Notes: generated from the letters alone by a model not told the origin. Shown: positions 1 through 7,833, counted from the first letter of the stretch. The stretch is 17,559 nucleotides of DNA from DASWFI01 sp036394315 (GCA_036394315.1 DASWFI010000073.1:1-17559), one strand, 5' to 3'. A program made the numbers and translations.

Positions 1-108
1 TACCAACGTCTGGGTAAAGATCCGGAGCTTTATCCACAAACGGCGAACGAAAATCTTTCAAAAATTGAAGGGCGCCGTTTAGTGGATAAAATATTTGAAA
101 AACTCTAG
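1..108 (+). CDS. C-terminal fragment of an unidentified protein
   Basis: Frame 1 is open from the first base and ends in TAG at 106-108, giving 35 residues that begin YQRLGKDPELYP and end VDKIFEKL. The composition (charged, helical at the end, RRLVDKIFEKL) looks like a real protein terminus. The gene starts outside the window. I do not recognise the family from this fragment. It converges on the AraC-type gene that ends at 199, and I see no clear terminator in the 90 nt between them. Confidence 0.5.
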   Translation, partial: YQRLGKDPELYPQTANENLSKIEGRRLVDKIFEKL

Positions 109-198
109 TCGCTTGTGGCCCAGTTTTAGGGGAAGCTTACAACAGCTAATAAATTAATAATTAAAAGTTCATTGTTTGTTTTATTTCTTGGCGTTCGT

Positions 199-1179
199 CT
201 AAACCAAAGCGGCTTTCTTATTATACTTCGCTCTGTAATCCAAAGGAGATAAGCCTGTTATTTTTTTAAAAACTTCTCTGAATGCTTTGTCATCTGAATA
301 GCCCACTTCATTCATTACCTCAAAAATATTTTTCCTGCCTTTTTCTAAAGTGCTTTTTGCAACTTCCACTTTTACACGCTGCAAATATTCCACCGGAGTA
401 TTACCTGTAGCTTTGATAAAACGTCTGTCAAAGTTTCGCCTGCTAATAGCAAGTTTTGAGGCCAGTTCCTCGAAAGAAATTTTTCCACTCAAATTTTCTT
501 CAATATAAGTTTGTGCTTTGTCAACCAATTCATCACCATGGTTCTTCTGCGTTTGGAAAATGTGAAAAGGAGATTGCGATGTTCTGTCAATATCAATTTG
601 AAAAACTTTTGAGCAGAAAATAGCTGTCTGCCTGTCAAAATATTTTTCAACTAAGAAAAGCATCAGGTTCAAAAAGGAGTATGCGCCACCGTTGGTATAT
701 ATTCCCTGTTCAACAGTAAGTAGTTTGTCGGTATGAAGATCAATGTTTGGAAACTGCCGCTTGAAATCGGCTGCCGCATTCCAATGAGTGGAGCAGGTCT
801 TTCCTTCCAGCAAGCCGGTAGCGGCCAGCAAAAATGCACCTGTGCAAATACTCGCAATTTCAGCACCATTTTTATATTGTTCCCTAATCCAGATAATAAG
901 CTCTTTATTCTTTTTAATTGCATCATCATAATAATTAGTAACGGAAGGTATAATCAGCAGGTCGGTCTTTTTTATTTCCTTAATATTTACAGGATAAACC
1001 GAAAAGAAGCCGACATCCGATTTCAGTTCTGTCACCAAACCGGCCATACGGATTTCAATCATTGATTTGTTGCCCATCTTTCGCCAATACTCATTTGCCC
1101 TGGTCAGGATTTCAAAAGAGCCCGCTATGCTGCTCAGGTGAGCGTTCCCTGTTGGGACAACTATAATCACTTGCTTCAT
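199..1179 (-). CDS. GlxA-like AraC-family transcriptional regulator, copy A
   Basis: This is a one-component regulator with an N-terminal DJ-1/PfpI-like sensor domain (about residues 1-190) and a C-terminal AraC-type double helix-turn-helix (about 225-320, with FEELASKLAISRRNFDRRF and the ending GLSPLDYRAKY). The sensor keeps the nucleophile-elbow cysteine in ASICTGAF (Cys112). In GlxA-like proteins this domain normally senses a ligand rather than catalysing. I chose the start MKQVIIVVP at 1179. A longer start at 1197 would fall inside the likely promoter -7 box and inverted repeat, and copy B begins with the same MKQV. The protein differs from copy B at about 44 of 326 positions, mostly in the sensor half, with only about 8 in the DNA-binding half. 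It is divergent from the SRPBCC gene at 1379 and probably controls that side. Its ligand is unknown. Confidence 0.93.
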   Translation of the reverse strand: MKQVIIVVPTGNAHLSSIAGSFEILTRANEYWRKMGNKSMIEIRMAGLVTELKSDVGFFSVYPVNIKEIKKTDLLIIPSVTNYYDDAIKKNKELIIWIREQYKNGAEIASICTGAFLLAATGLLEGKTCSTHWNAAADFKRQFPNIDLHTDKLLTVEQGIYTNGGAYSFLNLMLFLVEKYFDRQTAIFCSKVFQIDIDRTSQSPFHIFQTQKNHGDELVDKAQTYIEENLSGKISFEELASKLAISRRNFDRRFIKATGNTPVEYLQRVKVEVAKSTLEKGRKNIFEVMNEVGYSDDKAFREVFKKITGLSPLDYRAKYNKKAALV

Positions 1180-1188
1180 TGTAAGATT

Positions 1189-1220
1189 TTTGGACAAAGA
1201 TAATGATTACTTTGTCCAAA
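1189..1220. promoter_or_regulatory. Inverted-repeat operator and promoter of AraC copy A
   Basis: Two perfect 11-bp arms, TTTGGACAAAG (1189-1199) and CTTTGTCCAAA (1210-1220), are separated by 10 nt. The half-sites are about two helical turns apart, as expected for a dimer. Read leftward, 1195-1202 gives TATCTTTG, a full match to the Bacteroidota -7 consensus TAnnTTTG, so the left arm overlaps the probable promoter of the regulator. The same element with one arm mismatch is found before copy B. I infer autoregulation and possibly control of the divergent genes. Confidence 0.65.
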
Positions 1221-1292
1221 TCAGCCCTATAGAATGTCTATTTAGCACCCTGCTACTACCGAATAAAGACTGTAATTTTATCTAATTAAATT

Positions 1293-1315
1293 AAGGAACG
1301 CCCGGGTTGAAATAA
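1293..1315 (+). pseudogene. Relic of the 3' end of an SRPBCC gene
   Basis: The codons GGA ACG CCC GGG TTG AAA TAA at 1295-1315 nearly match the last codons of the intact SRPBCC gene at 2744-3187 (GGA ACG CCC GAG CTG AAA TAA). Only two bases differ over this stretch and no coding sequence precedes it. It starts where the similarity between the two AraC upstream regions stops, so it marks a deletion junction where a classical SDR gene and most of an SRPBCC gene appear to have been lost. The match is short, and chance is possible but unlikely given the position and family. Confidence 0.6.
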
Positions 1316-1378
1316 ACAGAAGTAGTGTTTTGGGAAGCCCCGCCTAAAATTTTTAAAAAACAAATAACAGTTATCAAC

Positions 1379-1957
1379 ATGACTAATAAGAGTAATACAA
1401 ATACATATATACTAATACAAGGGGTGTTAACGTGCATACTTGCTCTATGCTTCGCATCCACTTTTGCTCAAGACCAGCTAAAAACACGGAAAACGACTAC
1501 ATCAGATTTTACCACTACGCTGTTGGTAGACCAAACTCCGAAAGAAGCATTCAATGCCATCAATGATGTTCGCGGATGGTGGTCAGAAGAAATTGAAGGC
1601 AGTACAGACAAACTCAATGACGAGTTTACGTATCATTACGAAGATGTCCATTATTGCCAACTGAAAGTAATAGAAGTTATCCCAAACAAAAAGGTCGTTT
1701 GGCTGGTTAAGTACAACCATTTTAATTTTACGAAAGACAAAAGCGAATGGACTGGCACAAAAATTATTTTTGAAATCTCTGAAAAGGATAAAAAAACGCG
1801 AGTCCGCTTCACTCACCTGGGTTTAGTTCCCGCATATGAATGTTTCAATATTTGTTCAAATGCATGGAGTCAGTATATACAGCAAAGTTTATTTAGCTTG
1901 ATAACCACGGGTAAAGGCCGGCCGAACCAGTTTAATAAAAGAGTGAAAGCACAATAG
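1379..1957 (+). CDS. SRPBCC/AHSA1-like protein with N-terminal signal peptide
   Basis: The protein has 192 residues. Residues 1-32 form a signal peptide: a polar start (MTNKSNTNTY), a hydrophobic core (ILIQGVLTCILALCFAST) and a likely signal peptidase I site after TFA. From residue about 39 it is an AHSA1-type SRPBCC (START-like, helix-grip) domain, with VDQTPKEAFNAI, a GWW motif and the terminal amphipathic helix NAWSQYIQQSL. SRPBCC folds bind hydrophobic ligands; the ligand here is unknown. The ATG at 1379 is preferred over a GTG at 1325, which would put 18 extra residues before the signal peptide. The domain closely matches the cytoplasmic-type paralogue at 7890. There the homologous ATG is the start codon, while here that codon is ACG (Thr39, 1493-1495), so this protein seems to be a signal-peptide fusion. 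Confidence 0.88.
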   Translation: MTNKSNTNTYILIQGVLTCILALCFASTFAQDQLKTRKTTTSDFTTTLLVDQTPKEAFNAINDVRGWWSEEIEGSTDKLNDEFTYHYEDVHYCQLKVIEVIPNKKVVWLVKYNHFNFTKDKSEWTGTKIIFEISEKDKKTRVRFTHLGLVPAYECFNICSNAWSQYIQQSLFSLITTGKGRPNQFNKRVKAQ

Positions 1958-1988
1958 TTTTGCTGTAAAATAAAAACATTTTGTATGA

Positions 1989-2714
1989 AAAGCCTTTGCC
2001 CGGGAAGGTGCGAAGGTTTTTTTGACTGGCCGCACAGTAAAAAAGCTTGATGCTATAGCTGGCGAAATCCTGCCCGGTGGAGGAGCTATCGAGACGGCCC
2101 AGCTCGACGCACTTGACGAGCAGGCCGTAGAGAGGCACATGAGTGAAGTAATCAAAAAAGCCGGGAAAATCGACATTTCTTTCAACGCTATTGGTATTCC
2201 TCAAAAAGGCATTCAAGGTATTGCGCTCACTGAACTCTCGGTTGAGAGTTTCTCCCTTCCGATCACTACCTATACGCAGTCTCATTTCGTGACCGCAAAA
2301 GTAGCAGCACGCCGTATGGTTAAGCAAGGGCATGGAGTGATGCTCATGCATACGCCAAACGCGAGTCGGATAAGCCCTCCTTTTGTGGGTGGCATGGTGC
2401 CAGCTTGGGCGGCAATAGAAGCGCTCTGCCGCTCTCTGTCGGTGGAATGCGGACAGTACGGAGTGCGGTCAGTTTGCTTGCTCACGACCGGCATACCGGA
2501 GACGTCGCTTATTGACGAAGTCTGGGATATTCATGGGAAAGCACACGGTATAACTTTTGAGCAATTTCATTCCGTCATGGAAGGTATGACGCATAGGCGA
2601 CGCTTAACTAAGCTTGAAGAGCTTACAAACGCGGCTGTCTTCGTAGCCTCTGATGAAGGTAGTGCGATAACCGGAACCATTCTTAACCTGACCGCCGGGA
2701 TGATTGTCGAATAA
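1989..2714 (+). pseudogene. SDR oxidoreductase lacking its N-terminal NAD-binding motif
   Basis: An SDR-like reading frame (KAFAREGAKVFLTGRTVKKL and onward) is open from just after a TGA at 1986-1988 to a TAA at 2712-2714. The first beta strand and the TGxxxGxG dinucleotide-binding loop are missing. An ATG at 1985 followed by AAA would join this frame only if one A were removed, so the start looks like a deletion junction with a frameshift. The first in-frame candidate start is a TTG at 2022, already inside the Rossmann fold. The usual Tyr-x-x-x-Lys pair reads WAAIE; as I recall, one SDR subgroup with AAIEAL in this place also lacks it, so that change alone is not proof of decay. It lies between two SRPBCC genes. 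A truncated protein could still be made, but a working NAD(P)-dependent enzyme is unlikely. Confidence 0.75.
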
Positions 2715-2743
2715 AATTACCAAAATCAAAATTTATAAAGAAA

Positions 2744-3187
2744 ATGAAAAAACAAGATTATAATGTGAGCATTACGGTTAATGCAACAGCACAAGAAGCA
2801 TTTAACAGCATTAACAGCGTTACAAGATGGTGGACAGAACATTTGGAAGGCAGTTCGCAAAGACTGAATGATGAATTTACAGTTCGTTTTGGCGATGTCC
2901 ATGTTTCAACGCAAAAATTAGTTGAGGTTATTCCAGACAAAAAAGTAGTATGGCTTGTTACTGAAAGCAAACTTAATTTTGTTGAAAATAAACACGAATG
3001 GACGAACACTGAAATTATTTTTGAAATATCTAATCAAGGCAACAAAACTAAAATAGATTTTACTCACTTGGGTTTAGCTCCCAATGTTCAATGTTACGAT
3101 GGCTGTTCAGGAGCTTGGGGCGAATATATAAAAGGAAGTTTGTTCAAGTTAATAACCGAAGGAAAAGGAACGCCCGAGCTGAAATAA
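2744..3187 (+). CDS. SRPBCC/AHSA1-like protein (cytoplasmic)
   Basis: The 147-residue protein is a single SRPBCC domain without a signal peptide. It opens MKKQDYNVSITVNATAQEAF, with RWWTEHLEGSSQRLNDEF at about 28-45 and the C-terminal helix GAWGEYIKGSLFKLI. It shares this pattern with the proteins at 1379 and 7890 but is clearly more distant from both than they are from each other. Its leader, ending ATAAAGAAAATG, resembles that of the gene at 7890, which supports a common origin of these units. It starts 29 nt after the truncated SDR and is probably co-transcribed with it. Ligand binding is inferred from the fold, and the substrate is unknown. Confidence 0.88.
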   Translation: MKKQDYNVSITVNATAQEAFNSINSVTRWWTEHLEGSSQRLNDEFTVRFGDVHVSTQKLVEVIPDKKVVWLVTESKLNFVENKHEWTNTEIIFEISNQGNKTKIDFTHLGLAPNVQCYDGCSGAWGEYIKGSLFKLITEGKGTPELK

Positions 3188-3229
3188 ATGGCCGCAATCA
3201 TAATGTATCGATTCTCCCCGACAACTAAT

Positions 3230-5593
3230 TTACTCAGTTCTCAAGCTCTTTACGGGGTTAGTAATTGCTGCCTTTATCGATTCATAGCTGACGGTTAACC
3301 ATGCGATCAGCAGGGCCGCCAGGGGTGCTAATGCAAAGACGCCCCAGCCAACATGGATATGGTAGGCAAAGCTTTCCAACCACTTATTCACGGCCCACCA
3401 GGCCAGGGGGATAGCAATGACCATGGCAACCAGGATCAGCCGGGTAAAGTCCGTCGACAACAGCCGGACGATATTGAATAACGAGGCACCCAACACTTTA
3501 CGCACGCCGATCTCCTTGGTCCTTTGTTCGGCCATATAAGCGGACAAGCCATAGAGTCCCAGACAGGAAATAAAGACGGCCAGGACAGCAAATAAATTAA
3601 AGATATTACCCATCTGCTGTTCACCCTTGTATTGATTGGCCAGATCCTGGTCGAGGAAATTATACGCAAAAGGATAGGCGGGATCCAGTTCCTGGCTTAT
3701 CTTACTCAGTGCCTTGATGGTAGCCTCCGCAGTGCCGGGACTGGTCCGTACGACCACGATGCCGCCATACCTATTCAGCATCATGACCAACGGCTCAATG
3801 GTACGTTGTATGGGTTTAAAGTTAAAATCTCCCACTACTCCAACGATCGTGCCCTTGGTGTCCTGGAAGGATATTTGCTGTCCCACTGCAATGGCCGGCG
3901 TCATGCCCATAGTGCGGACCGCGGTTTCATTAAGGATATAATTGGTGGAATCAGCCTTGAACTCTTTGGAAAAGGTGCGGCCGCTGAGCAGCTTCATATG
4001 GAAGATATCAAAAAAACTTTCGCTGACGGCCATAGAAGGGAAGACGACCTGCGATTTTGGGTCTTTTCCCGGCCATACCACATTGACGGTGCCGCTGATG
4101 AGATTGGTGGGCATATCAGAAGTCACCGTAAAATGACTGGTCAGTGGGTTCTGCGCCAGTTCGGTATACAGAGCCTGTTTCTTATTGTACATATTTCCCT
4201 TCATGTTCATATACAGTAGGTTCTCCTTTTCAAATCCAAGATTCCTGTTCTTGATATACCGTAGCTGGTTGTAGGTAACTACCGTGCCTACCAACAGTAC
4301 GATGGAAACGACAAACTGGGTCACCACCAGTCCATTACGGAACAGGCGATTGCCTCCCAGGCTTTTCAGATGGCCTTTCAGCACATTCACGGGCTGGAAG
4401 CCGGAGAGGAACAGGGCGGGATAGCTGCCGGAGATCACACCGGTGGCAGCTGAAATACCCAGCAGGGTTAACAGAAGCTTCCCATCCCATATGTTTACGC
4501 TGAGTGTCTTACCGGCCAGCGAATTAAAGGAGGGAAGGACCAGCCATACTACCAGTATCGCCACCAGCAAAGAAAAGAAAGAGATAAGTAATGACTCTCC
4601 CAAGAACTGACCGATCAGTTGCCCTCTTACTGCGCCAACTACTTTCCGTAATCCCACTTCCTTTGCCCTGCGTGCTGAACGGGCCGTCGCCAGGTTCATA
4701 AAGTTGATACAGGCGACGATCAGGATAAAGATGGCCACGATAAAAAAGATATTGACATATTGGATATTGCCATGGCCCGCCAGGTCTATCTGCAGGTTGG
4801 AGTGCAGGTGGATTCTTGTCAGGGGCTGTAAATGGAGGTCTATCTTTATATCTTTATTATGCTGTTTGAAAATTTCGTCCATCTGGTTCTCCAGCTGCGC
4901 CAGGGCAGGGGGTGTTGCGTTGAAATTCTTATCCAGCTGTATATAATCGTAGAAACTGAAATTATTCCAGGGATTTTCCGTCAGGTGGCGGTCATGGGCG
5001 AGAGAAGACATGGGTATGATAAAATCGAACTGCAGATGGGAGTTGGAAGGGATATCGGACAGCACGCCGGTGACAACGACATTGCTGCTATTGTTCTTAC
5101 GGAGCACCTTTCCCAGGGGGTTGTCCTGTCCAAAATATTTCTTAGCCATATCCTGGGTGATCACTATGCCGTCGGGACGTTGAAGAGCTGTATGCGCATC
5201 GCCTTTTATAAGAGGGTAAGAGAAAATATCCAGGAAAGTGCTATCCGCGAAAAAGACCCGATTCTCTTCAAATTTGTGGGTACCGGCTTCGAAAAGAACA
5301 TTGCCGGGGCCATACATCCGGACGGTATTTTTTATAACAGGCAGAGCCGATTGAAAACCTTGCGTCATCCCTGCCGTCGATACGGCTGTTTTAAAGTCGC
5401 CGGCGTTGGAAGTAATGCGATAGATCTGGCCGGCATTCTTATTAAACCTATCATAGCTCCATTCGTTCTGCACCCAGAGTAGGATCAGGATGCTGGAGGC
5501 CATGCCAATGGCCAGGCCGGAAATATTGATAATCGAATAGGCCTTGTGGCGTATTATATTTCTAAAAGCTATCTTGAAATAGTTTCTTAACAT
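3230..5593 (-). CDS. ABC transporter permease, FtsX/MacB-type, about 787 residues
   Basis: This inner-membrane permease has the Bacteroidota double arrangement. It opens MLRNYFKIAFRNIIRHK, followed by TM1 (NISGLAIGMASSILILLWV), a MacB-like periplasmic domain (about 45-270) and three membrane segments around 280-420, with the family motif RRAKEVGLRKVVGA after the first. After a further segment (VVTQFVVSIVLLVGTVV) comes a second periplasmic domain, then the last three segments with the repeat of the motif (RTKEIGVRKVLGAS). Such permeases work with a separate LolD/MacB-type ATPase, which is not encoded here, and move substrates by mechanotransmission rather than through a channel. The start at 5593 matches the family N-terminus; a start at 5638 would add 15 untypical residues. 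Long open frames on the opposite strand (for example 3632-4219) are shadows. It lies between the two duplicated modules and has no evident functional link to them. Confidence 0.93.
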   Translation of the reverse strand: MLRNYFKIAFRNIIRHKAYSIINISGLAIGMASSILILLWVQNEWSYDRFNKNAGQIYRITSNAGDFKTAVSTAGMTQGFQSALPVIKNTVRMYGPGNVLFEAGTHKFEENRVFFADSTFLDIFSYPLIKGDAHTALQRPDGIVITQDMAKKYFGQDNPLGKVLRKNNSSNVVVTGVLSDIPSNSHLQFDFIIPMSSLAHDRHLTENPWNNFSFYDYIQLDKNFNATPPALAQLENQMDEIFKQHNKDIKIDLHLQPLTRIHLHSNLQIDLAGHGNIQYVNIFFIVAIFILIVACINFMNLATARSARRAKEVGLRKVVGAVRGQLIGQFLGESLLISFFSLLVAILVVWLVLPSFNSLAGKTLSVNIWDGKLLLTLLGISAATGVISGSYPALFLSGFQPVNVLKGHLKSLGGNRLFRNGLVVTQFVVSIVLLVGTVVTYNQLRYIKNRNLGFEKENLLYMNMKGNMYNKKQALYTELAQNPLTSHFTVTSDMPTNLISGTVNVVWPGKDPKSQVVFPSMAVSESFFDIFHMKLLSGRTFSKEFKADSTNYILNETAVRTMGMTPAIAVGQQISFQDTKGTIVGVVGDFNFKPIQRTIEPLVMMLNRYGGIVVVRTSPGTAEATIKALSKISQELDPAYPFAYNFLDQDLANQYKGEQQMGNIFNLFAVLAVFISCLGLYGLSAYMAEQRTKEIGVRKVLGASLFNIVRLLSTDFTRLILVAMVIAIPLAWWAVNKWLESFAYHIHVGWGVFALAPLAALLIAWLTVSYESIKAAITNPVKSLRTE

Positions 5594-5731
5594 GGCTATT
5601 TTTATCTGGTTTCTAAACTCAATAAGGAAGAGGACCAAAAAAATGCCATTTTATATTTGATTGATATTTAATGTTTTATAAATAATTTATTTATTTGAAC
5701 TGTCCGTATTTGGTACTGGACATGTTCGCTT

Positions 5732-5863
5732 TTAAACCAGAACTACAGCACCTTCGGTGACGGGATATTGCTTTTCGCCCAGGGTAAATAATCCGGATCC
5801 TTTGTGAATGAAAATTAATTCATCTTCATTCTATCGCCAAAGGTAATTTTTAATTGAGAGGCC
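5732..5863 (-). pseudogene. Cupin-domain C-terminal remnant with internal stop
   Basis: Read leftward, this stretch gives IKNYLWR, a TAG stop at 5833-5831, then NEDELIFIHKGSGLFTLGE and KQYPVTEGAVVLV before TAA at 5732-5734. The pattern (W-x-x-x-x-DEL, a G-x-G turn, then P-x-x-EG-x-x-x-x-V) is that of the cupin_2 beta barrel. No start and no N-terminal half are present, because the AraC stop lies immediately upstream. It is best read as the decayed tail of a small cupin gene left by the rearrangement that placed this module here. Confidence 0.6.
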
Positions 5864-5868
5864 GATAT

Positions 5869-6849
5869 CTAAATCAAAACGGCTTTCTTATTATACTTCG
5901 CTCTGTAATCCAAAGGAGATAAGCCTGTTATTTTTTTAAAAACTTCTCTGAACGCTTTGTCATCTGAATAGCCCGCTTCATTCATTACCTCAAAAATGCT
6001 TTTCCTGCCTTTTTCTAAAGAGCTTTTTGCAACTTCCACTTTTACACGCTGCAAATATTCCACCGGAGTATTACCCGTAGCTTTGATAAAACGTCTGTCA
6101 AAATTTCGCCTGCTAGTCGCAAGTTTTGAGGCCAGTTCCTCGAAAGAAAATTTTTCGCTCAAATTTTCTTCAATATAAGTTTGTGCTTTGCCAACCAATT
6201 CATCACCATGGTCCTTCTGCGTTTCAAAAATGATAAAAGGCGATTGCGATGTTCTGTCAATATCAATTTGATACATTTTTGAGCAGACAATAGCTGTCTG
6301 CCTATCAAAATATTTCTCAATTAAGAAAAGTATCAGGTTCAAAAATGAGTATGCGCCGCCGTTGGTATATATTCCCTGTTCAAAAGTAATCAGTTTGTCG
6401 GTATGAAGATTAACGTTTGGAAACAGTCGCTTGAAATCGGTTGCTGCAATCCAATGAGTGGAACAGCTCTTTCCTTCCAGCAAGCCGGTAGCGGCCAGCA
6501 AAAATGCACCTGTGCAAATACTTGCAATTTCAGCACCACTTTTATATTGCTCCCTGATCCAGATAATTAGCTCTTTATTCTCTTTAATTACATTATCATA
6601 ATAATGAGAAACGGAAGGTATAATCAGCAGGTCGGTTTTTTTCATTTCCTTAATATGTACAGGGTAAACCGAAAAGAAGCCGACATCCAATTTTAGTTCT
6701 GTCACAAAACCGGCTATATGGATTTCAATCATTGGTTTGTTTCCCATCTTTTGCCAATACTCATTTGCCCTGGTCAGGATTTCAAACGAACCCGTTATGC
6801 TGCTCAGGTCAGCGTACCCATTTGGGACAACTATAGTCACTTGTTTCAT
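5869..6849 (-). CDS. GlxA-like AraC-family transcriptional regulator, copy B
   Basis: This 326-residue paralogue of the regulator at 199-1179 has the same layout: a DJ-1/PfpI-like sensor domain with the elbow cysteine in ASICTGAF (Cys112), then an AraC-type double HTH (about 225-320). Here ATG 6849 is the natural start. About 36 of the roughly 44 differences from copy A fall in the sensor and linker and about 8 in the DNA-binding half. The two may therefore read the same operator but respond to different or drifting signals. It is divergent from the SDR-SRPBCC-SDR genes at 6970-9233, its likely targets. The inverted repeat at 6858-6890 is the candidate binding site. Confidence 0.93.
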   Translation of the reverse strand: MKQVTIVVPNGYADLSSITGSFEILTRANEYWQKMGNKPMIEIHIAGFVTELKLDVGFFSVYPVHIKEMKKTDLLIIPSVSHYYDNVIKENKELIIWIREQYKSGAEIASICTGAFLLAATGLLEGKSCSTHWIAATDFKRLFPNVNLHTDKLITFEQGIYTNGGAYSFLNLILFLIEKYFDRQTAIVCSKMYQIDIDRTSQSPFIIFETQKDHGDELVGKAQTYIEENLSEKFSFEELASKLATSRRNFDRRFIKATGNTPVEYLQRVKVEVAKSSLEKGRKSIFEVMNEAGYSDDKAFREVFKKITGLSPLDYRAKYNKKAVLI

Positions 6850-6857
6850 TGTGAAAT

Positions 6858-6890
6858 TTTGGATAAAGATACATGATTACTTTGTCCAAA
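6858..6890. promoter_or_regulatory. Inverted-repeat operator of AraC copy B
   Basis: The arms are TTTGGATAAAG (6858-6868) and CTTTGTCCAAA (6880-6890) with an 11-nt spacer. One arm position differs from the perfect repeat in copy A, and the spacer is one base longer. Read leftward, 6864-6871 gives TATCTTTA, one base from the Bacteroidota -7 consensus. The right arm is identical to that of copy A. Confidence 0.55.
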
Positions 6891-6969
6891 TCAACCCTGT
6901 AGAATGTCTATTTCGCACCCTGATACTACCAAATTAAGACCGTAATTTTATCTAACTAAATAAAAAAAC

Positions 6970-7833
6970 ATGGAAAAAAAAGTCATTTTAATTACAGGAA
7001 CAAACAGCGGTTTTGGTTGGCTTGCGGCTAACAGTTGCGCTGCTTTAGGGCACAAAGTATATGCTACTATGCGTGATACAAAAGGTCGTAATGCTGATAA
7101 AGCAAAGGCGTTGGTTCAACAGGCAAACATAGAAGTATTAGATGTGGAAGTTACAAATGGAAAGTCTGTAACTGATGCGGTAGCAACTATCATTAAAAAA
7201 GAAGGTAGAATTGATGTGGTGGTAAATAATGCAGGAATCTATACAACTGGAATTGCTGAAACGTTTACAGAAGAGGATTTAGACAAAGTAATGGATGTGG
7301 ATGTGAAAGGACCCTGGAGAATCATTAGAGCAGTTTTGCCTCAAATGCGTAAGCAGGGAGAGGGATTAATTATTAATATTTCAAGCGTAGCAGGTCGTTT
7401 CTCTTTTCCTTTTCAGACGGTTTACAATAGTGCTAAGTTTGCTGTAGAAGGCTTAACAGAAGGCTTACATTATGAAGTAAGACCCCTGGGGGTGGATGTT
7501 GTTATGATACAACCCGGTGCGTTTCCTACTGATATTTTTGGAAAAATCGTAACCGGGTCAGATGCTACTGTAATTGCCGGATATGGTGACCTGGCAAAAG
7601 TTCCTGAACAAATAGGGGCAGGTGTTGGGCAAATGTTTGAAGCCATTAAGCCAAACCCTCAATTGGTTGCCGACGCAATTGTAAAACTAATTAATACACC
7701 CAATGGTAAAAGGCCATTAAGGACTGTTGTAGATCCTGCAACCGGCAACTTCACGGAAATTGCAAATAAACATGTAAAAGAGCAATACGAGAATTTTTTA
7801 ACTGCATTTGGTATGCAGGAAATGTTGAGCTAA
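6970..7833 (+). CDS. Classical short-chain dehydrogenase/reductase
   Basis: This intact 287-residue SDR is an NAD(P)-dependent cytoplasmic oxidoreductase. It has the cofactor loop TGTNSGFG (residues 9-16), NNAG (86-89) and the catalytic set Ser139, Tyr152 and Lys156 (ISSVAG, YNSAK). The PGAFPTDIF segment after the active site and the long C-terminal part (to about residue 285) fit the larger classical SDRs. The substrate cannot be read from sequence. It is the first rightward gene after the AraC regulator and is followed 56 nt later by an SRPBCC gene, so an operon is likely. Its counterpart in module A has been lost. Confidence 0.92.
   Translation: MEKKVILITGTNSGFGWLAANSCAALGHKVYATMRDTKGRNADKAKALVQQANIEVLDVEVTNGKSVTDAVATIIKKEGRIDVVVNNAGIYTTGIAETFTEEDLDKVMDVDVKGPWRIIRAVLPQMRKQGEGLIINISSVAGRFSFPFQTVYNSAKFAVEGLTEGLHYEVRPLGVDVVMIQPGAFPTDIFGKIVTGSDATVIAGYGDLAKVPEQIGAGVGQMFEAIKPNPQLVADAIVKLINTPNGKRPLRTVVDPATGNFTEIANKHVKEQYENFLTAFGMQEMLS

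Larger units (their letters stand above)
197..1291. repeat. Direct repeat of about 1.1 kb, copy A (partner 5867-6961)
   Basis: The AraC-type gene and its upstream intergenic region occur twice in the same orientation, offset by about 5,670 bases. Close nucleotide similarity runs from just beyond the stop codon (197/5867) to an AT-rich tract about 110 nt upstream of the start (1291/6961). It then ends abruptly: copy B continues into an SDR gene, while copy A continues into a relic of an SRPBCC 3' end. Homologous recombination between the copies would remove the permease gene and most of module A. Confidence 0.9.
5867..6961. repeat. Direct repeat of about 1.1 kb, copy B (partner 197-1291)
   Basis: This is the second copy of the AraC gene plus upstream region. 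Similarity ends on the right at the AT-rich tract just before the SDR start at 6970, and on the left at the AraC stop codon, beyond which copy B has a cupin remnant and copy A has unrelated sequence. Confidence 0.9.

Noticed and set aside
1180..1197. Upstream start (MSKNLT) for AraC copy A
   Set aside because: It overlaps the predicted -7 box and inverted repeat, and it is absent from copy B.
1325..1378. GTG start extending the first SRPBCC gene by 18 residues
   Set aside because: It would place charged residues before a normal signal peptide and overlap the deletion-scar region; ATG 1379 gives a standard signal peptide.
3632..5482. Long rightward open frames (195 and 216 codons) opposite the permease gene
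   Set aside because: They are antisense to a clear FtsX/MacB permease, have no recognisable domains, and their amino-acid make-up is that of shadow frames.
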